From assembly GCF_032884065.1 (NCBI RefSeq), contig NC_088866.1:53638068-53702067 (forward strand): DNA of 64,000 nucleotides, written 5' to 3'. The first letter of the stretch is position 1, and every line of letters begins with the position of its first letter. Shown one piece after another: positions 46,850 through 56,106 of this stretch. The translations under genes and the position numbers were made by a program. The notes below the pieces were generated by a model, which was not told the origin of the DNA, ran no database searches, and saw only the letters and a program-made list of their open reading frames with translations. Origin of the DNA: Artemia franciscana (Eukaryota > Arthropoda > Branchiopoda > Anostraca > Artemiidae).

Positions 46850-48000
46850 TTTTGTCAATCTGTCTCTCTAACTTCATCCCATGTAGCTGTAAATTAAACA
46901 AATGTGACAAACAATAACTAGAAAAACAGGTGACAGGAGGTTAAATGCATTGAAAATATGAAATTTGAGCCATATTTCTGCACATTGGGAGGGGGATTGA
47001 GATAAAGCATAGCCTAACTTAATGATTTTCTCTTGCTATATAGGGTAATTGGAAGGTGACTTGTATATCATGCTGTCCTTTTCAGTTTTAGTTGGATAGA
47101 AAAAATCCAAAGAAAGTCCCCTTTGAAAAGATAGGAGCCACAAAGTGAGATTGTATTTGTCAAAGCTTGGAGGTTTGTCCCTTCTGTCTGTTTAAACAAA
47201 ACAGAATCTTAATTGAAGCTTTGTTCATTTCTATCTTAAGGGTACACAACAATTATGATATAAGGTACTTTTCTTTATTCAATTGTCTTCTTTGTTGTCT
47301 AAAAGACTTTTTTTTAATCTAGATGTTTCATAAATTGCTCATTTTTACCAGAAGTTCATTTGACCTACTTTGAAATCCCTGGTCTTAAAATTACATTTGA
47401 CTTTGTTAAAGCTAGGAGACATAGACCTTGTGTTTGTTTAAAGAAAGTGAATAAACATTAGTAATTTGTATTGCACTAAAGCCCTAGGGCCATCACAATT
47501 CCAAACAAAAAAGAAACTTCACTTTAGAATATTCAACATTGTCTAACATAACAGAAACAAAGAATAAAAAATTACAAAATTTTACTTCTGCACTCTACTG
47601 TCAACATGAGAAATTGTCCAAAATTTTAAAATCTTGCAAAACATTCATCCCTCATCACATTCACCAGCCATCTCTCATCAAACCTACACTTCATTTCTCA
47701 TCTCACTCAATCCTACAAATGCATCAAATGACCCACTCTCTCATTAGTGCTTCCATAGATATGGTCAAAGTAAGAGCCATCTTGCTTACATTTTATTATA
47801 TCTAGAAGTTTTCTGTAGCTAAGTCAGTACTTAAATATTTCATACACCTTTGTAAACAACCTTAAGATGGTAAAATAGGTTGGATTATCCAAATTTTTAG
47901 TTACCACAATATATTTCAATCATTATTGTAATATAAAGGGCAGCCAATAGTAAAGGACCTGAATAAATATTTTAAGGTAATTAAAAAGGTTTATTACTCA
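46850..48000 (+). repeat. Diverged third copy of 2.6-kb unit interior
   Basis: Ordered similarity to 37960-38900: 'ggtgacttgtat-atgctgtcc', 'tttagttggatag-aaa-atccaaagaaagt', 'gtcaaagcttggaggttt', 'gaagctttgttcattt', 'aaagccctagggccat'. Clearly older than units 1 and 2. No gene; the 88-codon frame at 47539 has no motif. Confidence 0.7.
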
Positions 48001-48239
48001 AAAACTTGATAAAACTAAAAGGGAATTCTTAATGATTGATTACTTTAAAATATCTACACATATTTGTGTATAAACACAACAATAAACCTTTGCTATAAAG
48101 GGAAAGTCAGTAAGGTCCAAAAACTATTCAATACTAATTGTGCTTTGAGACAGTTTGCTGAATGTCTAAATGATTTTAGATAGTAATCAAGATAAAATGT
48201 GGGCGAACTCAACACCAACATGCAAGTAAGTAAGTATGG

Positions 48240-48525
48240 CAGCACTGACACATCAAGGTCTAAACAGGCAGTGCTAATTTCCACTTTGTGACCCTTTGGC
48301 CAAGAATTGCAATTAAGGGCTGGGGGCCAGAAATCTTGTGCTTTTGTACACCCTCCCTGCTTACCTTTTGCATATTTCTCCATTTGCCTATTTAGAGCTG
48401 GTTTAGATCTGTCTAACATCACTGACCCCCATTTAAAACAAATAAACAGGCAATACTAGGAATCAAACCTGTACCCCATGGACAAAGGATTTCTTACTAA
48501 GAGTGCTTTCCACTTAGCCAAGAAC
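48240..48525 (-). repeat. tRNA-derived SINE, diverged copy
   Basis: B box GGTTTGATTCC and an A-box-like GGCTAAGTGGAAAGCAC on the minus strand; the body resembles the unit SINEs. A second head-only piece follows at 48726-48825. Confidence 0.55.
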
Positions 48526-48725
48526 ATTATTACAACCAGAGTAGAACAACTATTAAAAAAAAAAAAATTGAAAAAAAAACCAAGATGGATTTACAGCCAT
48601 TTTCACTAATCTTCAATACACATTGTATTTTACTTAGACAAGTTATTGTAAGGCAGGTGTCAACAAAGCTCCAGTAGGGATTGCTTTACTTAAGATGCAA
48701 ACTAGCATGGTGAATACTTAGCTGG

Positions 48726-48825
48726 TAAAAACCAAATACACTAGCAATGCCAGGAATTAAACCTGTACCCCTTGGACAAAGGATTCCCAAAACAGAGTGC
48801 CAACAACTTAGCAAGGAACACAAAT
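48726..48825 (-). repeat. SINE head fragment
   Basis: 'gccaggaattaaacctgtac' repeats the B-box end of the SINE; the A-box end is worn. The flanks continue like 39200-39420, so it is a partial tandem copy. Confidence 0.5.
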
Positions 48826-49279
48826 GTGACCAGAGAACTATTATTTGAAAAAAGAAATATTGAAAAAAACTCAATTCATGGTTGTTGCCATTTTCTCTAC
48901 TGTCCCATAAACAATATATTTTATTTAGACAAATTAATTTTAAGACAGGTATCAACAAAACTCCATCAGGGATTGTATTTACTTAAGATACAACAAGCAA
49001 TGTGATTGCATAGCTTTGTGATATTCTAGTCTTAAATAATGATAAAAAAGCAAATTTACATTTGCTATTTGTTTTCCAAACCATTTTAAGCAAAACCATT
49101 TGCAACAGCAATACACCCATGGTTAGATTAGTGTCTATCCAAAATGCTTTACAACAGAAGGGACACATTTCTTGCAAAGCAAATACTCAGCTTTAATGCT
49201 ATTCTGTGTCATCTCTAAAAAATTAAACTGTATCAGGTGTATTTTGATATAAGATACTTCTAAGACTTGTGTTTCACAG

Positions 49280-49770
49280 CTTTCCTCAATCCACTTTATA
49301 AGGTTTTAAAGATATGCAAAGACATTTCCTAAATTTTGAAAAAAAATATTGATATGGCTTAAAATGCTACTCAAATAAAAGGAATTGCATTTTAAGAGCT
49401 AAAGCCAGAGTAAAAGAAACTGATAATTAAAAATTAAGGTAAATTTTGTTTTGTCAAAATTTCAATAGTATAGGTATAGACCTTTTGAGTAAGCAATTAT
49501 CTAAGACTTAGAAATCAGAAAAGGGTTGACATAGAAGCCTGGCAGTACCTTCCCAGAGTGTTTTTGACCCTGGATTAATTACTGAGTTTCATTCTTGTAA
49601 CCTATTCCCTTTCCAAGATAATGAAAATTAGCTAAACTAGAATTTTACGTAGGCTATTTTTTGCTTTGGATTCATTACTGGAAGTTCTATTTTCCTGACT
49701 TAACCCTTTTCTAAGATAGCAAACAGTAGCCAAACTAGAGTTTGACCTGAAAATTTATCCATGGCCCTAT
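49280..49770 (-). mobile_element. MITE-derived remnant
   Basis: In reverse orientation 'ggttttaaagatatgcaaag', 'taaggtaaattttgttttgt' and the end 'aactagaattttac' match the MITE, with an extra partial end at 49660-49750. Diverged, no clear TSD. Confidence 0.55.
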
Positions 49771-50412
49771 AGGGTAAGGCTGAAATGTAAAGAGTTCTGA
49801 CAAAGATGCAACACATCTTGAAGCATCTAGTAAGAATAGTAATTGGATTAACAATGCTTTATAACCACTAGGGTCTTGCTTCATCAAGGTTTTATCTCTG
49901 AAGCCAAATTACCAAGCTAAGGTCAAGCCTAGGGCATCAAAAGGATGAAACAAAGATTTCCAAGTATCTACATAAGTTTTCAAAAGCATATTCAAACTCT
50001 TGACTTCCTGTCTTAAGGCCTATGTGAATCAAATTGCAGGATATAACCTAACATTTATCCAAATAGCCCTAATACGAAAAAAACAAAATTAAACCTTACT
50101 TTTGCGTGGCTAGAATTCTAATTGTCAGCTTATAATTCTTATTTTATATAGACTTATTTATAGCCTACGAATTCTTCTTTTCGAAATCTACGCCTGAAAA
50201 GGTCAACCAACAATTATGAATGGCAGAACCCTACGGTTAAAAACAATGACAGTTCTGGTTAAATTAGAGTTCAACCAGTCAATTGTTTCACGCAAAATCA
50301 CTTTTCATGACAACCTGGTTTGTCACTGTTTCACGCAAAAACAGCGGTTGAGCTCAACCACACCGAGTGGTTGAGCCCAAACAGTCTCTTTGGTTGACGC
50401 GAAAAAAGGCCT

Positions 50413-51178
50413 CAAGTCTAGGGCGTTATACGGTACTTTTTCTTCCGAAGCATTGGCAAGACTGATCATTAAATGGTTGAAGAAACAGAAGTACAGAAAT
50501 AGAGCTAGATGTTCACAGGAAAGGAAAGCCAAAAAATTACATCTAAAGGAAGTGTGAGTAATTTTTTAGAGACTAGCAAAAGCCATGCCGAGGCTAATTT
50601 CTTTAGATTAGCCTAGTAATGAGGGCTTGATTATTCATTCAAAGCTTACTAATAGCCTATGTGTCAGAAAACAGGAAAAACAAAATTTTACTAGCATCCT
50701 AGATGAAGTTGGTCAACTAGAATATTTCTAAGAAATAATGGGGCAGAAAAGGATCAAAGTAAGATAATTATGACAAAAAGAGCTTGTACATCACCTGGTA
50801 AAGAGACCTCACTAGACAAAGGTAAACATTTAAAAAAGGGGAAGCATATCAATAAATCCTGAAGGTCTTGCAACTAAACACACAAGGAATAGGAAAAACT
50901 AAAACTGCTTTAAGAAATACATTATTAGTAACAGCAAAACCTTACTTGGTCCTCCTTCAGGAGACTCTTCTAACCAGTGAAAAGAAAACAAAATTTGTAG
51001 GTTTTCATCCTGTAAGATGGGGATAGAGAAGAGAAAAAAGGGAGAGGCCTGCTGAAATTGGTTAGAGTGAATATATCCTTTAGAGAAATAACTTTGCCCT
51101 TTACAAGTAAAAATAAAGTTGGTCTGATAAATATTTAGCTTGAGGAAAATAGATGGTTATCTGTTTTTGGTAAAATTC
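50413..51178. repeat. Inverted copy of 36715-36941, 42388-42490 and 11043-11545
   Basis: Without the 5.4-kb TIR element this copy reads straight through the 'ggctttcct' site (50520-50540, reverse), and from 50690 it matches the reverse of 11043-11545. It links three separate places in the window. Confidence 0.75.
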
Positions 51179-51800
51179 TAGTTAATCAACTTTTTGCTAT
51201 ATTGGAAAGGGTGTAGGCTTGGAAAATAAAACTTTCAGGGATAGATCTACAAAATAAAGTATGTCCCAGGAAGGTATTTTGAACTACCCTCATCCTCTCC
51301 TTCTCCCTCCAGAGGGCCCTGAAATTTGCCTATGACAGTCTAAAGGCTATCTGTCAAAATTTTGACAAAACAACATTTTACCTTAATTTTCAGTTACTAG
51401 TTGCTTTTTCTCTGCCTTTAGTTGTGAAAATGCAATTCCTGTTATTTGGGTAGAATTCTGAGCCATGTCAATGTTTTTTTTTTTTTTTCAAAATTTAGGA
51501 AATGTATTTGCATATCTTTAAGACCTCATAAAATGGAATTGAGCAGTTATGAAGCTGAAAGCAATTTAGTTGTACTTCAATTCAGCAGAAGATCTATTTT
51601 GCAAGGTTTCACTTTTATAACACTAATTTTTAAAGGTCATCAAAGGTAAGGGCCCTCTAGAGGGAGAAGGAGTAGAGGTAGTTGCTTCAAAATACCTTCC
51701 TGGGACATACTTGAGTCTGTAGATTCATCCCCAAAAGTTTCATTTTCCTAACCTAAGCCCTTTCTGAGATAGCAAGAAGTCAATTAACTATAATTTTACC
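51179..51800. mobile_element. Full-length MITE, second copy
   Basis: 622 bp, GGTAAAATTCTAGTTAATCA to CAATTAACTATAATTTTACC. Flanks 'tctgtttt' at 51170-51177 (plus one t) and 51801-51808. Interior matches 35573-36198. Confidence 0.8.
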
Positions 51801-51835
51801 TCTGTTTTCAACTACTAGGCTATAATAGAGCAACA

Positions 51836-52470
51836 GTGGATTTTGGCCTGAATCAATTTAAAAAGGTAAATAATAATCATCCACGCCTGGAGTTTGGAAT
51901 GTCATTGGCAGCCCCTTTCTTCAAAAAAGATAGGAAGTTGCTTGAGGATGTCCAGCATCATGCCACTAAGATGGTTACCAACATGAATAAATTTCCATAC
52001 AAAGAAAGACTACGTCGTTTGAAGCTGCCAACACTGACATGCTGACGGAAAAGGAGTGACATTATTTTAACCAAAAAAATCCTCTCTAAAAATACCCTTC
52101 CTGGTCTCTTTGCACAGCCCTTGCATTCTGGTACTAGAGGACATTCTTTGAAGCTCTCCATGCAGCATTCCACGAGTAGACATAGAAGCCACTTCTTTAG
52201 CCAAAGAATCATCAATATGTGGAACCATCTCTCTGAAGAAACAGTTTCTGCTACTTCAATTGACATGTTCAAGTCCCACCTTGATAGGGAATGGCTCTGC
52301 CAGGAGTTCCTTTACAATTGGGAAGCTGCAGAGTCCTCCACAAGAGTCTAATCTAACAGCCACAATCTACACCAAACGAATTCTTTTTTTTCTCATGGAG
52401 CATCACAAGGATGGATAATCCTTATATCACTCCAAGCTGCAATTTAAGGTAATTTAAGGTAATAACTGTG
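51836..52470 (+). pseudogene. LINE ORF2 C-terminus with 3' end
   Basis: One frame of 171 codons, broken by a single TGA (52043-52045). It reads HPRLEFGMSLAAPFFKKDRK, LLEDVQHHATKMV, FPYKERLRRLKLPTL, then RRKRSDIILTKKIL, RGHSLKLSMQHSTSRHRSHF, FSQRIINMWNHLSEETVSAT. This order (R/HPxLEYG, QRRATK, YxERLxxLxLxTL, RRxRGDxI, RGHxxKL, FSxRVxxxWNxLP) is the well-known C-terminal domain of CR1/Jockey-type LINEs. The element ends in the direct decamer repeat AATTTAAGGT twice (52441-52460). Only the 3' ~630 bp are present. Confidence 0.85.
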
Positions 52471-52474
52471 AAAA

Positions 52475-53215
52475 GGATGAATTTATAGGGGGTGACTTCA
52501 ATCTTCAAAATAAAATGTGGGACACTACATTACAACAGTCATTTGCCTTTGCTGATTATATTTTTGAACCTGATGGCAATCTTTGTCTTATTACACCATG
52601 TGACCATGGCAATAGGCTAATTGTAACCAATGGTAAGTATTCTACTTTAGATTTATCACTTGTTTCCTATTCATTATAAGCCAACATGTTGAACTAGCAG
52701 GTGCTGTGGAATCTGACTTTCATTAATTGTGGAACTAGAGGAATCCATAGACTGCATTGAATTACAGAGAACAAAATGTGGAATTTTTGTAGTAATAAAT
52801 AGCCTAGTTGGCAAAGTACAATAGCATCTAAACTACAAAAATATTGACTGATAATTCAATTCTTTTACTAAATAAACAAGTAACAGATTTGCTATTGAAG
52901 ACTAGTGAAGACATTTTTTGGTTCTCTAAGCCCAAGGAAAGAAAAAGAAATTCCATTCCTGGTTGGAATGCAAAATGTGAGAAAGCTTGGTTGGAGGTTG
53001 GATAAGAAAAAAAGGAGAAATCAATATGCAAGAAATCCAACAATAAATAATTTGTTATTTATTGTTAGATCTCTTGCATATTGATTTCTCCTTTTTTTTC
53101 TTGAGATGAATAGGGCTGCTGCATTAAAAAAAAAACAACTATGCTCCAAGAAACAAGAGAAGGATAGAAAAAGTCAATTGATGAAAATTTTCAAATAATA
53201 TGAATATAAAAGATA
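52475..53215 (+). pseudogene. LINE endonuclease C-terminus and linker
   Basis: Reads FIGGDFNLQNKMWDTTLQQS, then NGKYSTLDLSLVS (the GDFN and DLS motifs of AP endonucleases), then frameshifted linker KPKERKRNSIPGWNAKCEKA and WLEVG-stop-EKKRRNQYARNP. It probably belongs to the same element as the RT at 53770-54793, split by the LINE tail at 53216-53765. A snap-back hairpin lies in the linker. Confidence 0.75.
53004..53102. repeat. Near-perfect 47-bp hairpin, 4-base loop
   Basis: Left arm 53004-53050, loop tttg, right arm 53055-53102. Reversing one arm gives the other with two substitutions and one extra T. The left arm is LINE coding sequence (KKRRNQYARNP), so the right arm is the copied, inverted one. 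Confidence 0.92.
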
Positions 53216-53765
53216 TGTGGCAAAATTTCAGAATTTATACAGGCCAAAAAAAAAATCCCCCCCCAAAATTCCTATTCTCCTCAAAAAGGATGACATGGAG
53301 TCCACAGCTCCAAAAGATAAAATGAGAATCCTAGATAATTTTATAAAAATGACCAAGGGTATTAGTGTCAATTACATCTACAGATGTAAAAGGGGTGATA
53401 TTATTATGACACATAAGCTCCTGAATTCTAACTCTCCATTAAATAAGCCATTTCAACTTGACCAGTCTGCCAGAACTAGGGGACATAGTCTGAAACTATA
53501 TCAGAAGAGAGCTGCCACTAGACTATGCAATAACTTCTTCACTAACAGAATAGTGAGTTTATAGAATTTGCTCACTAAAGAAGCAGTCACTACCCCCAGT
53601 ACTGCTGCCTTTAAAAGAGCCATTGATGGAGAATGGTCATCAAAGTTGTGACAAACTGAGTAGGATGCCATTGAGATGTCCAACCATCATCATCACTAAC
53701 CAGCAATTCTACAGGATCCTTATTTTGCTGGACAATGTGATTTAATGTAATTTAAGGTAAGCACC
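53216..53765 (+). pseudogene. Second LINE C-terminus, nested
   Basis: Reads RCKRGDIIMTHKLLN, RTRGHSLKLYQKRAATRLCN, FFTNRIVSL, a stop, then LLTKEAVTTPSTAAFKRAID. Same domain as 51836-52470 but a clearly different copy, ending 'gatttaatgtaatttaaggt'. It interrupts the larger LINE between linker and RT. Confidence 0.8.
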
Positions 53766-53769
53766 AACT

Positions 53770-54793
53770 AATATAACTACCAATAATAATAACCAACCCC
53801 AAACAGAACTGTTCACTATTGAAGAACTGAAAACTGCTATAAAGAAAATAAGACCAGGAGCACCTGGCCCTGATCAAATATATAGCTTAATGCTCAAAAA
53901 TTTACCAAATGAAGCCAAAAATATACTTCTGATTCTATTTTATAAGTCCATCAAAGAAGGATACACTCCCAAAGTTTCAGGAAAGACATCCATAATCCCA
54001 GTACCTAAAACAGGAAAGGATCCCTCTAAGTCCAGATTCATCAAGGCCCATTTCACCAACATCTTGCCTCTGCAAACTAATGGAACATCTGATTAAAAAT
54101 AGAATCATTAGGCTTGTAATAAAAGCTGTAAAAAGAAGAATAGTTTGGTTTCCTACCAAGTTGGAGCACAACTGACTGGTTAGTTAGACTTGAGGACCAA
54201 ATAAAATAGGGCTTCAGATGCAAGAAAGTTACATTTACAGTTTTTCTAGACATAAAGCATTTGACTGAGTTGACTTGGATAAACTTTTAAAGAAAACAGG
54301 GGAAATAGGTATACCTGCCAATTGCATAAATTGGCTTTCTAGCTTTTTGAGAAATTGTGAGGTTAGGGTAGCTTCTAGGGGGTATTGCATAAATTTTCAG
54401 ATTAAAAATGATTTGGGTCTACCCTAAGGAGGAGTTTTAAGTCCTATTTTGTTTGTAGTTTATTGCAGTGACTTGGTTTTGTCTACTGTCCTTGGCTGCA
54501 AAGCCTATATATGTGCTGATGACATTGCCCTGGTACCAACTGGGAAAACACCTCTTCTTTCACAGTCAGTGATGCAAAAAGCATTAAAGAATGTTCAACA
54601 ATGGTGCAGCAAGAATAATAGGACATTATCACGTGAGAAAACAGTTAGTGTGCTGTTCTTAATTTTTACTTTGCCCCATGGAGGAGGAGGGTCAACCAGA
54701 AATGAATGCTCTTCTAGAATAGGCATTTCTAAGTGCTATAGTAAGGAAACTATGCTGCTTTGCAGCATAGTCTCCAGTTTAGGCAACTTGTGA
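53770..54793 (+). pseudogene. LINE reverse transcriptase, several breaks
   Basis: Starts LFTIEELKTAIKKIRPGAPG, then LMLKNLPNEAKNILL and SIIPVPKTGKDPSK; frameshift; RIVWFPTKLEHN region; then FLDIKHFD (motif A, catalytic Asp kept in LD), WLSSFLRNCEVRVASRGYC, LGLP-stop-GGVLSPILF (Q of QGG changed to TAA) and YICADDIALV (motif C, ADD kept). It closes with a thumb piece, QQWCSKNNRTLSREKTVSVL. Multiple stops and frameshifts exclude function. Confidence 0.85.
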
Positions 54794-55569
54794 TGAAACT
54801 AAAGTTTTATCTTGTTCTGCATTTTATGAAGTAAGAGTGGTTTTCTTGAAATGTTCCCTTGTGTACTGGACTAACCATGCACTTCTACCATTTTTTCTCA
54901 CTAGACAGTTTTTTTAGAAACACCTTTTTAAATCATTTGGTTTGTATAGGGGTTTAAATCACTTTAAGAGCTCAAAGGGGAATTTGTCCTGGATGTGTTT
55001 TCTGAACTTGGAAAGAGCATAAAAATAAGAATCAAATAATGTATTTACTCTTTTCTTAGCTAAATTGTATGAATATGCGTAACTTTACATTACAGGGCAT
55101 CAATAGCCAAAATATGGTCTACTATGTTTTCTCAGTGCCAAAATTAATTGTAGTTAGGTTATAATGGGTTAGGTCAAAAAGTGCTTAAATTTGAATTTGT
55201 GATACAAGCAAGTATTATATTTGTAAAGAACATAAAAAAGGCACTAAGTGATATTTTCACTTTATTGGTAAGCCAATTATTTAACTTATTGTAATTTAAC
55301 AATTATTGGTAACTGCAAAATATTTACCCAAAACACTAGTAGGCTGTTGATCATAGGCTACATCAAGTAGAATTCGGGATGAAGAGAAATTTTTGCTATC
55401 CTGGAAAGATTTTAATGTTCTAATGTAGAGGCTGCCATCCTCATCTGCAAAGTGCCAAGGAGATTTTATTTGTGTATTTAATATCAATTATTGACAAAAA
55501 TCTCTCCAACTGACAATAAATGATATAGTGGAGGGATAATCAAACAAACACACACAAAAAATTACATTT
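54794..55569. other. AT-rich DNA, nothing recognised
   Basis: No coding frame with motifs; no repeat shared with the rest of the window noticed. Confidence 0.5.
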
Positions 55570-56106
55570 TTATGAACCTCCTCTGAAGTTTATTCTAGGC
55601 TGCCACAACTTCTGAAGAAACATTATATGTTAACAATAGAAAACTTACATAAGTTACAACCTTGCTCCAAGGTCTATGGGGGGATTTGTGTTAACCCTGG
55701 GTGCTTGGTTATTTATCCTTTATACTTTTTTGGACAAAATGGCTACCTCAAAAATTTGATTGGATGCATTGGGGGAAAAGAGCTAGGGTGAGGTGGGCTG
55801 ATTGCCCTCTTAGATAACTTTTGACTCTTAAAAAGGGACTAAAACCTCTGATTTCCAATCATAGGAGCCCCCTTCAAAGTATACATAACTAACCCTTCCA
55901 TGGAAGCCTTATATGTTAACAAAGAGCAACCTGTATAACTTACAGCCCTTGCTCTGGCGTGGGGGGGGGGGCTCAAACCTGGAAGCATAGTTATTTTACC
56001 TTTGGGGTTTTCTGAACAAAATGGTTATGTTAAAATCTTGATTGGAAATATTTGGGTAAAAAGGGCATAGGAGATGATTGCCTTCTGATCAATATTTGAC
56101 TCTTAG
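55570..56106 (-). repeat. Satellite S (~275 bp units), left of LINE
   Basis: Reverse orientation of the 20061-21540 family: 'cttttgactcttaaaaaggg', 'atatgttaac-a-aga', 'cataacttacaaccctt'. About two units. It is cut by the LINE at 56107; the array resumes at 58850. Confidence 0.8.

Larger units (their letters stand above)
44562..50412. mobile_element. 5.85-kb segment bounded by 22-bp TIRs
   Basis: Left end AGGCCTTTTTTCGCGTCAAC and right end its reverse complement GTTGACGCGAAAAAAGGCCT; identity extends two bases further (CA). Both ends carry subterminal GGTTGAGCTCAA-like motifs. CAA flanks both sides (44559-44561 and 50413-50415), a candidate 3-bp target duplication as in PIF/Harbinger elements, though three bases may match by chance. 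The interior is non-coding and includes diverged MITE, SINE and unit-like sequence, so if it is one element it has been heavily invaded. Confidence 0.6.
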
